A stretch of 64,000 bases of DNA from Burkholderia sp. Nafp2/4-1b (GTDB lineage: Bacteria > Pseudomonadota > Gammaproteobacteria > Burkholderiales > Burkholderiaceae): the NCBI RefSeq assembly GCF_003635165.1, contig NZ_ML058605.1, forward strand, positions 295,894-359,893, written 5' to 3'. The notes beneath the pieces were generated by a model that did not search any database, was not told where the DNA came from, and saw only the letters and a list, made by a program, of their open reading frames with translations. Shown piece after piece: positions 17,301 through 25,651 of the stretch (its first letter is position 1; the number at the start of each line of letters is the position of its first letter). The position numbers and the translations under genes were made by a program.

Positions 17301-17340
17301 ATTATAAAAGCAAAGGGAAAGCGCGTTTTGCGCGTTTCCC
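17301..17340 (-). terminator. ilvD terminator abutting cytochrome c -10 box
   Basis: Minus-strand stem GGGAAA(C)GCGC with a bulged base pairs with GCGC TTTCCC (17315-17340), followed by TTTGCTTTT. The same T-rich tail runs into TATAAT (17301-17306), a perfect -10 hexamer for the cytochrome gene. No good -35 is visible because the stem occupies that place, so promoter strength is uncertain. Confidence 0.65.
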
Positions 17341-17382
17341 CGACGGCCGCCCGCAACGGGGTCGCATGCCCCGCGCGCCGCA

Positions 17383-19056
17383 TCAGCCGGTGACGGCACC
17401 CTGGTTCGCCGGACGCGCGAGGGCCGCGAACTTGGCGAGCACGCCGCGCGTGTAGCGCGGCGCCGGCTGCTTCCATGCGGCGCGCCGGCGCGCGAGCTCC
17501 GCATCGTCGACGTTCAGCTGCAGCACCAGCCGGTGCGCATCGATCGTGATCGAGTCGCCTTCGTGCACGAGTGCGATCGTGCCGCCGACGAACGCCTCCG
17601 GCGCGACGTGGCCGACCACCATCCCCCAGGTGCCGCCCGAGAAGCGGCCGTCGGTGATGAAGCCGACCGATTCGCCGAGCCCCTTGCCGATGATCGCCGA
17701 CGTCGGCGCGAGCATTTCCGGCATGCCTGGGCCGCCCTGCGGGCCGAGATAGCGCAGCACCAGCACGTCGCCGGCGCGGATCCTGTCGCCGAGGATCGCG
17801 TCCATCGCGCTTTGCTCGTCGTCGAACACGCGCGCCGGGCCGGTGATCACCGGATTCTTCAGGCCGGTGATCTTCGCGACCGCGCCGTCTTCCGCGAGAT
17901 TGCCCTTCAGGATCGCGAGATGGCCTTCCTTGTACAGCGCGCGATCGATCGGGAAGATCACCTTCTGATCCGCGCGCGGCACGCCCGGCACGTCCTTCAG
18001 TTCCTCGGCGATCGTGCGGCCGGTGATCGTCATGCAGTCGCCGTGCAGCAGCCCCGCGTCGAGCAGGATCCGCAGCACCTGCGGGATGCCGCCGGCCTGG
18101 TGCAGGTCGGTCGCGACGTACTGGCCCGACGGCTTCAGGTCGCAGATCACCGGCACGCGCTTGCGGATGCGCTCGAAGTCGTCGATCGTCCAGTCGACCT
18201 CGGCCGCGTGCGCGATCGCCAGATAGTGCAGCACCGCGTTGGTCGAGCCGCCGGTCGCCATGATCAGCGACACCGCGTTCTCGATCGATTCCTTGGTGAT
18301 GATGTCGCGCGGCTTCAGGTCGCGCTTCACGGCCTCGACCAGCACACGCGCGGATGCGGCGGCCGAGTCGACCTTCTCCTGATCGGGGTTCGCCATCGTC
18401 GACGAGTACAGCAGCGACATGCCGAGCGCCTCGAACGACGAGCTCATCGTGTTCGCTGTGTACATCCCGCCGCACGACCCCGACGTCGGGCACGCGTTCT
18501 TCTCGACCCCTTCGAAATCCTCCTGCGACATCCGGCCCGCGGTGAACTCGCCGACCGCCTCGAACGACGACACGATCGTCAGGTCGCGGCCCTTCCAGTG
18601 ACCGGGGCGGATCGTGCCGCCGTACACGTAGATGCCCGGCACGTTCAGGCGCGCGAGCGCGATCATCCCGCCCGGCATGTTCTTGTCGCAGCCGCCGACC
18701 ACCACCACGCCGTCCATCCACTGGCCCTGCACGCAAGTCTCGATGCAATCGGCGATGACTTCGCGCGACACCAGCGAATACTTCATCCCTTCGGTACCCA
18801 TCGACATGCCGTCCGAGATCGTCGGCGTGCCGAAGATCTGCGGGTTCGCGTCGGCCGCCTTCACCGCCGCGACGGCCGCGTCCGACAGCCGCTGCAGGCC
18901 CGAGTTGCACGGCGTGATCGTCGAGTGGCCGTTCGCGATGCCGATCATCGGCTTGTCGAAATCGTCCTTCTGGTAGCCGAGGGCGTAATACATCGAGCGA
19001 TTCGGCGAACGGGCCACGCCTTGCGTGATGTTTTTAGAGCGGCGGTTGTACGACAT
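17383..19056 (-). CDS. ilvD: dihydroxy-acid dehydratase
   Basis: A 557-residue iron-sulfur dehydratase, third step of valine/isoleucine synthesis, giving 2-oxo acids from 2,3-dihydroxy acids. Candidate cluster cysteines are Cys50 (TPCNSG), Cys123 ([10 protein letters not shown]) and Cys195 ([14 protein letters not shown]), the last two being the family signature. I use the ATG at 19056 ([13 protein letters not shown]) because GGAG sits just upstream and the length then equals the usual 557; an ATG four codons earlier is possible. Monocistronic, ended by a stem-loop at 17315-17340. The divergent LysR gene may regulate it. Confidence 0.95.
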   Translation of the reverse strand: MSYNRRSKNITQGVARSPNRSMYYALGYQKDDFDKPMIGIANGHSTITPCNSGLQRLSDAAVAAVKAADANPQIFGTPTISDGMSMGTEGMKYSLVSREVIADCIETCVQGQWMDGVVVVGGCDKNMPGGMIALARLNVPGIYVYGGTIRPGHWKGRDLTIVSSFEAVGEFTAGRMSQEDFEGVEKNACPTSGSCGGMYTANTMSSSFEALGMSLLYSSTMANPDQEKVDSAAASARVLVEAVKRDLKPRDIITKESIENAVSLIMATGGSTNAVLHYLAIAHAAEVDWTIDDFERIRKRVPVICDLKPSGQYVATDLHQAGGIPQVLRILLDAGLLHGDCMTITGRTIAEELKDVPGVPRADQKVIFPIDRALYKEGHLAILKGNLAEDGAVAKITGLKNPVITGPARVFDDEQSAMDAILGDRIRAGDVLVLRYLGPQGGPGMPEMLAPTSAIIGKGLGESVGFITDGRFSGGTWGMVVGHVAPEAFVGGTIALVHEGDSITIDAHRLVLQLNVDDAELARRRAAWKQPAPRYTRGVLAKFAALARPANQGAVTG

Positions 19057-19131
19057 GGGGAGCTCCATCGTTGTTTTGGCGGCGCCGGCGCGAACGGTGC
19101 GCCGGGTGGGTCGATCAAGAATGGAGTTTTG

Positions 19132-19150
19132 ATTATGGAATGTCCAATAT
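19132..19150. promoter_or_regulatory. candidate LysR operator between ilvD and LysR gene
   Basis: In the AT-rich part of the 136-bp divergent gap lies ATTATGGA, ATG, TCCAATAT, with the perfect core TGGA-N3-TCCA (19136-19146). It also satisfies the T-N11-A pattern of LysR-type sites. I infer it is the binding site of the regulator encoded at 19193. Confidence 0.45.
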
Positions 19151-19192
19151 ATTATTTGTCGCTTATTAAGACGTTTTGCGAATCAGAGAAGC

Positions 19193-20110
19193 ATGGCCGA
19201 TCCGACGCCCGACCTGCGCCAATGGCGCTATTTCGTGACCGTTGCCGACGAGCGCCATTTCGGCCGTGCGGCCGAGCGCCTGTCAATGACGCAGCCGCCG
19301 CTGTCGCAGGCGATCCGCGCGCTCGAGGACGCGCTCGGCGTCGCGCTGTTCGTGCGTACCAAGCGCTCGGTCGCGCTGACCGCGGTCGGCGCGGCGCTGC
19401 TGCCGGACGTGCGCCGGCTGCTCGCGTCGGCCGATGCGCTGCCGCCGCTCGCGCGGCGGCTGGCGCGCGGCGAAGCCGGGTCGCTGTCGCTCGCGTTCGT
19501 GTCGACTGCCGATTACGGGCTGCTGCCGTCGCTGCTGCGTGCGTTCGGCGCGCGCTATCCGCAGGTGCGGCTGCAGCTCGCGGAGGCGACGAGCGACGTG
19601 CAGATCGACGAACTCGTCGCCGGCCGCATCGACGCGGGGCTCGTGATTCCGCCGGTGCCGCCGCGCCACGCGGCGGGGCTGTCGTATCTGCCGGTGGTGC
19701 GCGAGCCGCTGGTGGTCGCGATGCCGGCGAGCGCGGCGCCGGACGCGCCGGAAGACGAACCCGTGCACCTCGCCGACCTGGCCGCGTTGCCGCTCGTGAT
19801 CTTCCCGCGTCGTCTGGCGCCCGGCTTTTATGACATCATTACGGGCTGCTACGGCGCGGCGGGGGAAACCCCGCGCATCGGCCAGGAGGCGATCCAGATG
19901 CAGACGATCGTCAGCCTCGTGTCGGCCGGCATGGGTGTCGCACTGGTGCCGCAGTCGTTGCGTAACCTGCGGCGCACCGGCGTCGTCTACCGGCCGCTCG
20001 CCGGCAATGCGCCGGTCGTCGAGACGGGCCTCGTGTGGCGCACGGGCGACGTCAGCCCCGTGCTCGCCGGCTTCATCGACGTCGTGCGCGCGCACGGTGT
20101 CGCCGCGTAA
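19193..20110 (+). CDS. LysR-family regulator divergent from ilvD
   Basis: A 305-residue LysR-type protein. HTH at about 24-46 (GRAAERLSMTQPPLSQAIRA). The effector domain starts near residue 92 (GSLSLAFVSTADYGLLPSLL), a form seen in the BenM/CatM/CynR-like group. It is divergent from ilvD, so ilvD is the first candidate target. The ATG at 19193 follows an AGAGAAG site. It is followed by lgt after 124 bp in the same direction, but nothing suggests a shared function. Effector unknown. Confidence 0.9.
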   Translation: MADPTPDLRQWRYFVTVADERHFGRAAERLSMTQPPLSQAIRALEDALGVALFVRTKRSVALTAVGAALLPDVRRLLASADALPPLARRLARGEAGSLSLAFVSTADYGLLPSLLRAFGARYPQVRLQLAEATSDVQIDELVAGRIDAGLVIPPVPPRHAAGLSYLPVVREPLVVAMPASAAPDAPEDEPVHLADLAALPLVIFPRRLAPGFYDIITGCYGAAGETPRIGQEAIQMQTIVSLVSAGMGVALVPQSLRNLRRTGVVYRPLAGNAPVVETGLVWRTGDVSPVLAGFIDVVRAHGVAA

Positions 20111-20234
20111 GGCGAGCGACCGCGCGAATCACGGCGTGAACGACAGCGCGAACGATGGCGCGCCGGCGCCGTCCAATGCGCGGTGCGGCGCAGTGCGAGC
20201 GCCGTACCGCATTCGAAAACTTCATCGCTAATCC

Positions 20235-21125
20235 ATGATCATTCACCCGAATTTCGACCCCGTAGCGATCCATCTCGGGCCGCTGGCCGTGCGCTGGTAC
20301 GGCCTCATGTATCTCGTCGCCTTCATCTCGGCGATCGTCGTGGGCCGGCTCCGCCTGAAGCTGCCGCATGTCGCGGCGCAGGGCTGGACCGCGAAGGACA
20401 TCGACGACATGATGTTCTACGGCGTGCTCGGCACCGTGCTCGGCGGCAGGCTCGGCTACGTGCTGTTCTACAAGGCCGACTTCTACTTCTCGCATCCGCT
20501 CGACGTGTTCAAGGTGTGGGAAGGCGGGATGTCGTTCCACGGCGGCTTCCTCGGCGTGACGCTCGCCATGGTGCTGTTCGCGTGGCAGCGCAAGCGTCAC
20601 TGGCTGCAGGTCACCGATTTCGTCGCGCCGATGGTGCCGGCGGGGCTCGCGGCCGGCCGGCTCGGCAACTTCATCAACGGCGAGCTGTGGGGCCGCGTGA
20701 CCGATCCGAATTCGCCGTGGGCGATGCTGTTCCCGGGCGCGATGCGCGACGACGCGGCATGGCTGCCGAAGCATCCGGCGCTCGTCGAGCAATGGCATCT
20801 GGCCGATGTGTTCATGCAGTACCAGATGCTGCCGCGCCATCCTTCGCAGCTCTATGAAATCGCGCTCGAAGGCATTGCGCTGTTCTTCGTGCTGTTCTTC
20901 TTCTCGCGCAAGCCGCGGCCGATGGGCGCGGTGTCCGCGCTGTTCCTGATCGGCTACGGGCTCGCCCGCTTCACCGTCGAATTCGCGCGCGAACCGGACG
21001 ACTTCCTCGGGCTGCTCGCACTCGGCCTGTCGATGGGGCAGTGGCTGTCGCTGCCGATGATCCTCGCCGGCATCGCGCTGATGGTGTGGGCGTATCGTCG
21101 CCGTGCGGCGAACGCGATGGCGTAA
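20235..21125 (+). CDS. lgt: prolipoprotein diacylglyceryl transferase Lgt
   Basis: A 296-residue inner-membrane enzyme that transfers diacylglycerol from phosphatidylglycerol to the lipobox cysteine, the first step in lipoprotein maturation. Conserved blocks are [11 protein letters not shown] near the N-terminus, [10 protein letters not shown], the [11 protein letters not shown] motif with the catalytic-region His, and the Lgt signature [14 protein letters not shown]. Seven membrane segments fit the hydrophobicity. The end [13 protein letters not shown] and the final segment are normal. It would serve the lipoproteins encoded elsewhere in this window. Confidence 0.96.
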   Translation: MIIHPNFDPVAIHLGPLAVRWYGLMYLVAFISAIVVGRLRLKLPHVAAQGWTAKDIDDMMFYGVLGTVLGGRLGYVLFYKADFYFSHPLDVFKVWEGGMSFHGGFLGVTLAMVLFAWQRKRHWLQVTDFVAPMVPAGLAAGRLGNFINGELWGRVTDPNSPWAMLFPGAMRDDAAWLPKHPALVEQWHLADVFMQYQMLPRHPSQLYEIALEGIALFFVLFFFSRKPRPMGAVSALFLIGYGLARFTVEFAREPDDFLGLLALGLSMGQWLSLPMILAGIALMVWAYRRRAANAMA

Positions 21126-21195
21126 TGCGATGGCGTAATGCTGTTGCGTGATGCGCGTCGTGCGGTGTGACGCACGACGCGCGATCGCAAACGAG

Positions 21196-21222
21196 AAACG
21201 CCGGCCCAAGGGCCGGCGTTTT
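21196..21222. terminator. bidirectional terminator after lgt
   Basis: Perfect 12-bp stem AAACGCCGGCCC, AA, GGGCCGGCGTTT between lgt and the convergent SIMPL gene, serving both strands with short T-tracts. Confidence 0.85.
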
Positions 21223-21258
21223 CGTATCTGCCGCGCGTAATGCGTCGCGCGATGCGCG

Positions 21259-21999
21259 TTACTTCATCTGCACCGAACCGTTGACCGTGACCGACACGGT
21301 CGCCTTGCCGCCCTCGACCGAGATCGGCGCGCTCATCTTCGCGCTGTCCATCGGGGCCGCGGCCATGGCCATCATGCGCGGGTACGGCTGCACGTTGCGC
21401 CCGCCGCCGACGTTCACGTCGCGTATCGAATAGCTGCCGTAGCCGAACGCCTTCGCGGCTTCGTCCGCGCGTGCGCGGAACGACTTGATCGCCTCGGTCG
21501 TGAGCTTCTGCTCGGCCGCGCGCTGCGCTTCCGGCGACAGCGAGAACTCGACGTTCGCGACCTGCATCTGGTTCGACAGCTGACCCGCGAGCTTCGACGC
21601 CGCCGCGAAATCGCGCGACTCGAGCACGACTTCGGTACGGCCGCGCCATGCGGAGATTTTCCCGTCGCGATCGGTGCTCGGATACACGGAGAACGCACCG
21701 GTGTGCGCGGTGACGCCCGACACGCCCTTCGCCTGCGCGAGCGCCGCGTCGGCGCGCTGGTTCAGCGCGGACGTCAGGCTGCCCGGATCCTTCGCCTGCT
21801 GTTCGTAGAACAGCGTGATGTGGATGATGTCCTGCGGCACGTCGGCGCTGGCCTGCGACGACAGCGACAGCACGCCGGCCGGCTCCGGGAAGTGCGGGTT
21901 CGCGGTTTGCGCGTATGCGGCCGGCGACGCGAGCGTCAGCGCGACGGGGACGGCGGCGGCAAGGGCGAGCGACAGCGCGAGTGCGGATTTCTTGGTCAT
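21259..21999 (-). CDS. SIMPL (DUF541) domain periplasmic protein
   Basis: A 246-residue exported protein. Signal peptide about 1-30, cleavage near AYAQ. The mature part has the SIMPL pattern: GVLSLSSQASADVPQDIIHITLF, a helical LTSALNQRADAALAQAKG, VYPSTDRDGKISAWRGRTEVVLES, and the C-terminal block VNVGGGRNVQPYPRMMAMA. Family members sit in the periplasm or outer membrane and have been linked to stress tolerance, but no activity is established. AAGGAG stands before the ATG at 21999. It is transcribed alone, convergent with lgt. Confidence 0.92.
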   Translation of the reverse strand: MTKKSALALSLALAAAVPVALTLASPAAYAQTANPHFPEPAGVLSLSSQASADVPQDIIHITLFYEQQAKDPGSLTSALNQRADAALAQAKGVSGVTAHTGAFSVYPSTDRDGKISAWRGRTEVVLESRDFAAASKLAGQLSNQMQVANVEFSLSPEAQRAAEQKLTTEAIKSFRARADEAAKAFGYGSYSIRDVNVGGGRNVQPYPRMMAMAAAPMDSAKMSAPISVEGGKATVSVTVNGSVQMK

Positions 22000-22189
22000 T
22001 GTTGGACTCCTTGTGCGAGGGCGCGCACGCGGATCACGCGTGCGCGACGCGGGCGTGCCGCGCGACGAAAAAACAACCGTCGACCGATCGGCCGACAGCG
22101 GTTGCTTAGGCCGCGCGAACGCGCCGCGAGTTCCGTGGCGGTGGCGCGTGTTGACCGGATTTGACCTTTGGCGTGCGCACGCTGCGTGC

Positions 22190-22248
22190 GCCTACTGCGT
22201 GTGCCTACTGCGTGCGCCTACTGCGTGCGCCTACTGCGTGCGCCTACT
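22190..22248. repeat. 13-bp tandem repeat, 4.5 copies
   Basis: The unit GCCTACTGCGTGC begins at 22190, 22203, 22216, 22229 and 22242 (last partial), with one T/C change in the first unit. The array runs into the stop codon (22244-22246) of the minus-strand EVE gene. The adjoining GCGTGCGCACGCTGC (22171-22185) is related. The rest of the 22000-22243 gap shows no gene. Copy number is likely variable between strains by slippage. Confidence 0.9.
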
Positions 22249-22705
22249 TCATCAGCTTTTCGGTGATGAAACGCCATTCGGCGCGCGTGACGGGTGTGAT
22301 CGACAGCCGGTTGCCGCGTGCGAGCACGCGCATGTCGGCGAGTTCGTCGTGTTCGCGCAGCGCGGCGAGCGGCACGAGCGGCGACTTTTTCACGAAGCGC
22401 ACGTCGACGAGCAGCCAGCGCGGCGCTTCCCGCGTCGACTTCGGATCGTAATAGGGGCTTTTCGGATCGAACTGGGTGGGGTCGGGGTAGGGCGTCGACG
22501 AGACTTCGGCGAGGCCCGCGATGCCCGGCTCGGGGCAACTCGAGTGATAGAACAGCACGCCGTCGCCGATCTTCATCGTGTCGCGCATGAAATTGCGCGC
22601 CTGATAATTGCGCACGCCGGTCCACGGCAGCGAGTGCTGCGGCGCGTGCGCGAGATCGTCGATGCTTGCTTCGTCCGGTTCGGACTTCATCAGCCAGTAT
22701 TGCAT
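22244..22705 (-). CDS. EVE domain protein
   Basis: A 153-residue EVE-domain (PUA-like) protein starting MQYWLMKSEPDEASIDDL, the family hallmark, followed by WTGVRNYQARNFMRD, GDGVLFYHSSC, GIAGLAEVSS and WLLVDVRFVKK. EVE/YTH folds bind modified bases, and the family is common near DNA modification or defence genes, but here the neighbours are 6S RNA and zapA, a housekeeping context. I start at the ATG at 22705; a longer frame runs 11 codons further upstream without conserved residues. The stop codon lies inside the 13-bp repeat array. Substrate unknown. Confidence 0.9.
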   Translation of the reverse strand: MQYWLMKSEPDEASIDDLAHAPQHSLPWTGVRNYQARNFMRDTMKIGDGVLFYHSSCPEPGIAGLAEVSSTPYPDPTQFDPKSPYYDPKSTREAPRWLLVDVRFVKKSPLVPLAALREHDELADMRVLARGNRLSITPVTRAEWRFITEKLMK

Positions 22706-22734
22706 GGATCGTAATCGACGCAGAAGGGGCTGCT

Positions 22735-22772
22735 GCAAAAGGAAACGGCATCGGGAGTTCCCGATGCCGTTG
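22735..22772 (-). terminator. terminator of 6S RNA
   Basis: Minus-strand 12-bp stem AACGGCATCGGG, loop AACT, CCCGATGCCGTT, followed by TTCCTTTTG. It begins a few bases beyond the predicted 3' end of 6S RNA and separates it from the EVE gene. Confidence 0.75.
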
Positions 22773-22774
22773 AA

Positions 22775-22955
22775 TAGGCCCCCGCCTTGGCCGCTAGGCC
22801 GGCATCCTGAACCTGAGGTTCAGAATTGGTCGCAGTTAGCAGCACTTCGGGTACATCAGACAGAGTGACGCGCGCGCCCGTGCTACAAATTTCCGCAACC
22901 GTGCACATGGCATTGGTTCAAGGAATATATGACCTTGGCGAACCAGGCAGGGAAG
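22775..22955 (-). ncRNA. ssrS: 6S RNA
   Basis: Minus strand, about 180 nt, directly downstream of zapA, the conserved place for this RNA. The 3' part contains AACTGCGACC and the hairpin CTGAACC TC AGGTTCAG, matching landmarks in the 3' half of the E. coli RNA. Its two ends pair: CCCTGCCT (22945-22952) with AGGCGGGG (22780-22787), forming the terminal stem; the middle can form the open bubble. 6S RNA binds the sigma-70 RNA polymerase holoenzyme in stationary phase. End positions are estimated from the pairing, to within about 5 nt. Confidence 0.85.
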
Positions 22956-23036
22956 CTGACTGAACTGTGTTTCGTTGCGCCAATTTGACCACCGTTGATC
23001 GCCGAGATCAAGGGGAATCGACACATCGATCAAACG

Positions 23037-23351
23037 TTACTGCGTCTCGTGCTGTGCGAGCACCGCGCCGAGCTGTTCGTTCATCTGGTGCATTGTACGA
23101 CGGATTTCTTCCGCCGGAAATGCTTCACCGTGCCGCACGCTCGTTTGCAACCGCAGCAATTCGGACGCGAGCGACAGCGCGGCCATGACCGCGATGCGAT
23201 CGGTGCCGCGCACCGAGCTGTTCGCGCGGATTTTCGACATTTCCGCGTCGACGCGCGCGACGGCCTCGAGCAATGCCGCTTCGGTTTCGGCCGAGCAGGC
23301 GAGCCGATACGGCTGGCCGAGAATCGACACTTCGATCTGCTTGGTGCTCAT
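23037..23351 (-). CDS. zapA: cell division protein ZapA
   Basis: A 104-residue FtsZ-binding protein. Family blocks: KQIEVSILGQPYRLACSAETE at the N-terminus, then ARVDAEMSKIRANSSVRGTDRIAVMAALSLASELLRLQ, with the long helix that dimerises and a polar tail. It promotes Z-ring bundling at midcell. The start overlaps the upstream coiled-coil gene stop by 4 bp, so the two are translationally coupled. 6S RNA follows, as in many proteobacteria. Confidence 0.92.
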   Translation of the reverse strand: MSTKQIEVSILGQPYRLACSAETEAALLEAVARVDAEMSKIRANSSVRGTDRIAVMAALSLASELLRLQTSVRHGEAFPAEEIRRTMHQMNEQLGAVLAQHETQ

Positions 23352-23698
23352 GCATGTTCTCCGTGGCTGGCCGCGTCGTCGCTATCCGTGCGCGCCTGCG
23401 CATCCAGCAGATCGAGCTGGTTGTCGGCTTGCTCGGTACTCTTCGTGCGCGGCAGCTTTTCGAGAATCGCGTTCAGTTTGACCTGGGCGTCGTCGATCTT
23501 TGCCGACAGGGTGTCGCGCTCGGCCGCGAGCGCATTGCGTTCGTCGCGCAGCTGCGCGAGTTCCGCGCGGACTGTGTCCGCTTCCGCGCGCATTTGCGCG
23601 ACCTGCTCCTCGAGCGCGAGCCGTTCCGAGTGATAGCGCTTGTTCAGCGAGATCAGACGGCCAATATTTTGAGATAAGGTTTCGAGTTCGTTGAGCAT
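23348..23698 (-). CDS. ZapB-like coiled-coil protein upstream of zapA
   Basis: A 116-residue cytoplasmic protein. Residues about 3-75 form a continuous coiled coil (LETLSQNIGRLISLNKRYHS, then AQMRAEADTVRAELAQLRDE), similar in size and heptad pattern to ZapB and to the short TIGR02449-type proteins found before zapA. The C-terminal 40 residues are acidic and probably disordered. It overlaps zapA by 4 bp, so an accessory role in division with ZapA is likely but inferred. The gap upstream (23699-23880) has no gene. Confidence 0.8.
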   Translation of the reverse strand: MLNELETLSQNIGRLISLNKRYHSERLALEEQVAQMRAEADTVRAELAQLRDERNALAAERDTLSAKIDDAQVKLNAILEKLPRTKSTEQADNQLDLLDAQARTDSDDAASHGEHA

Positions 23699-23880
23699 CT
23701 GCTGCGTCCTCTAAAGACCCAGCATTTTAGCGCGGAATAACGCGCATTCCGACATCTGTAACGTTTCCAGTCGTAACACCCCGGCTTCTTGTCGCGAATA
23801 TGCGCGTCCGGCATGCGTTGCGCATGCGTTTCGACGGTTTCTTGACGCTCGCGCGGCCCGCTCCTAAACTGGCGCCGCCT

Positions 23881-24100
23881 CGGTGCTCGCGCGCGTGTCG
23901 CGCGGTTAAACGGGAAGCAGGGCGCGTGCTCCGCCTGGAGATCGCCAACCTGCGCTGCCCCCGCAACGGTAAGCGGCCGCGTCGGATGACGCAGGCCGGC
24001 TCGGGCGCGTTTCGCGTGCAGGTTCGCACGCGGGCGCGGGCCACTGCGCGATATGCGCGGGAAGGCGAGCCGGTACGCCGCCAGCCCGGATACCGGCCGA
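23881..24100 (+). promoter_or_regulatory. cobalamin riboswitch
   Basis: The conserved elements appear in order: CGGTGCTC (23881) and GTTAAACGGGAAGC (23905-23918) for the paired entry, CTGCCCCCGCAACGGTAAG (about 23955-23973) as the core, GCCACTG (24040-24046), GGGAAGGCG, and the B12 box GCCAGCCCGGATACCGGCC (24080-24098). It should bind adenosylcobalamin and repress the downstream transport/salvage operon. Between this element and btuC lies only a decayed btuB. The 182 bp before it (23699-23880) should hold the promoter; none could be fixed by eye. Confidence 0.93.
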
Positions 24101-24389
24101 GGCGAGGAGCCAGGGCGGCTTCATGACGCGTGGCCTGCGGGGAAGCGGGGCGCGCAGTGCTTCACGGGACCTTCTTCGATGCTGACCCCAATCGTGCGCA
24201 GCGCCCGGTGCATGCCGCCGCGTGCCGGTCGCTGCCGCCGCGCGCACTGCTGCCGCTTCGTGCGTACCGGCGCCGACGCACGCCGTCGCGGCGCTCGGAT
24301 TTGCTGCGGTGTGTGTCGGCGCAGGGTCGGCACTGGAAGCCGCGCTTGCCGCGCCGATCGTACTGGACGATCGCGCACGCGCGGCGCCG

Positions 24390-24580
24390 ATCGACCCGAT
24401 GCGGCGGCTTCCTCTATATTGCGCAGAACGCCGGTCGCGCGACACTGCATCCCGGCGGAAATGGAATCGTCGATCCTTGCCGCGCGATCACATCGCCGCG
24501 TCACGGTTCCCCCGTGCGCCTTCAACAACCTGCTCAACGAGGATGACGAGCTTGCGTATGCCTACCACACGCCGTTGCGC
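24390..24580 (+). pseudogene. btuB: decayed 3' end of btuB (TonB-dependent cobalamin receptor)
   Basis: Between the riboswitch and btuC there is no intact receptor gene, but receptor-like segments survive in two frames. One frame gives FLYIAQNAGRATL followed by GNGIVDP, like the penultimate strands of BtuB; another gives FNNLLNEDDELAYAYHTPLR (about 24512-24571), like the NLFDKDYETVYGYQTAGR strand at the C-terminus of BtuB. A frameshift lies between them. The terminal strand and the barrel, plug and TonB box are gone or unrecognisable. The stretch 24100-24390 may contain signal-peptide-like remains but I cannot prove it. I infer a large internal deletion plus point decay. Confidence 0.55.
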
Positions 24581-24628
24581 GACGCCGGTGCTGCGTCCGG
24601 CCGGCGGCGAGCCGAAGCGTCCCGCGTC

Positions 24629-25651
24629 ATGCACGACGTCGTGCACGGCATGAGCGCCGCGCGCGCCGCGGCGATCTGGGCCATGCTCGCGGCCGTGGTC
24701 GCGTTGCTGTTCGTCGCGTCGCTGTCGATCGGCAGCGTGCCGATGTCGCCGTGGCAGGCGCTCGCGTCGCTCGTGCCGCACGGCGGCGGCGACGCGCTGT
24801 TCGCCGACATCGTGCGCACGCTGCGGCTGCCGCGTGCGCTGGCCGGCTTCGCATGCGGTGCGCTGCTCGCGCTGGCGGGTGCGTTGCTCCAGGTGCTGCT
24901 GCGCAATCCGCTCGCGGAACCGTATGTGCTCGGCGTGTCCGGCGGTGCGGCCGGCTTCGCGCTCGTCGCGATGATCGCGGGCGCCGCGTGGTGGCTCGTC
25001 GATGCGTCCGCGTTCGCCGGCGCGCTGGTGTCGGTTGCGCTCGTGCTGGGCTTGGCGCGCCGCGAGCTGGGGCGCGGTGATGCGCGCAACGCTTCGCCGC
25101 GGCTGCTGCTCACCGGCGTCGTGATCGCGGCCGGGTGGGGCGCGCTCGTCACGCTGCTGCTGTCGCTCGCACCCGAAGCGCGGCTGCGCGGCATCATCTT
25201 CTGGCTGACGGGCGACCTGAACGGTGTGACTGCGCCGTGGTTCGCGTGGGGCGCGCTGTTGCTGGCCGCCTGCGTCGCGTTACCGGCCGCGCCGCAACTC
25301 AACGTGCTGCTGCGCGGCGACGCGACCGCGCTCGCGCTCGGCGTGCCGGTCGCGCGACTGCGCGTGCGGATCTACCTCGTCGCGTCGCTGGCTGCCGCGG
25401 CCGCGGTGACGACGGCCGGCACGATCGGCTTCGTCGGCCTCGTCGTGCCGCACGCGCTGCGGCTCGCGTTCGGCAACGACCAGCGCATGCTGCTGCCGGC
25501 CGCGATGCTCGCGGGCGGCGGCGGCGTGATGGCGGCCGACCTGCTCGCGCGCACCGCGATCGCCCCTGCGCAATTGCCGGTCGGCGTGATGACGGCGTTG
25601 GTCGGCGTGCCGGTGTTCCTGTGGATGTTGCTGAGGAGACCGATGCGATGA
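24629..25651 (+). CDS. btuC: cobalamin ABC transporter permease BtuC (FecCD family)
   Basis: A 340-residue polytopic permease with about ten membrane segments. Family motifs: RLPRALAGFACGALLALAGAL, LLRNPLAEPYVLGVSGGAA, and GTIGFVGLVVPHALRL, the last being the loop that contacts the ATPase. Two starts are possible, ATG 24629 and ATG 24650; neither has a strong ribosome site. The open frame extends far upstream but that part is the btuB relic. The stop overlaps the btuD start (ATGA). It imports cobalamin or cobinamide with BtuD and the periplasmic BtuF, encoded at 29138. Confidence 0.92.
   Translation: MHDVVHGMSAARAAAIWAMLAAVVALLFVASLSIGSVPMSPWQALASLVPHGGGDALFADIVRTLRLPRALAGFACGALLALAGALLQVLLRNPLAEPYVLGVSGGAAGFALVAMIAGAAWWLVDASAFAGALVSVALVLGLARRELGRGDARNASPRLLLTGVVIAAGWGALVTLLLSLAPEARLRGIIFWLTGDLNGVTAPWFAWGALLLAACVALPAAPQLNVLLRGDATALALGVPVARLRVRIYLVASLAAAAAVTTAGTIGFVGLVVPHALRLAFGNDQRMLLPAAMLAGGGGVMAADLLARTAIAPAQLPVGVMTALVGVPVFLWMLLRRPMR

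Noticed and set aside
22244-22705. EVE gene as part of a defence island
   Set aside because: Neighbours are 6S RNA, zapA, lgt and a SIMPL gene; no restriction, methylase or other defence gene is near.
22995-23011. TTGATC-N5-GATCAA as an FNR-type site before 6S RNA
   Set aside because: Total spacing between TTGAT and ATCAA is 7, not 4, so it does not fit the FNR family.
24053-24628. N-terminal extension of btuC by 192 codons
   Set aside because: The extension covers the riboswitch tail and btuB remains and is Arg/Cys-rich; BtuC normally begins where the hydrophobic segment starts.
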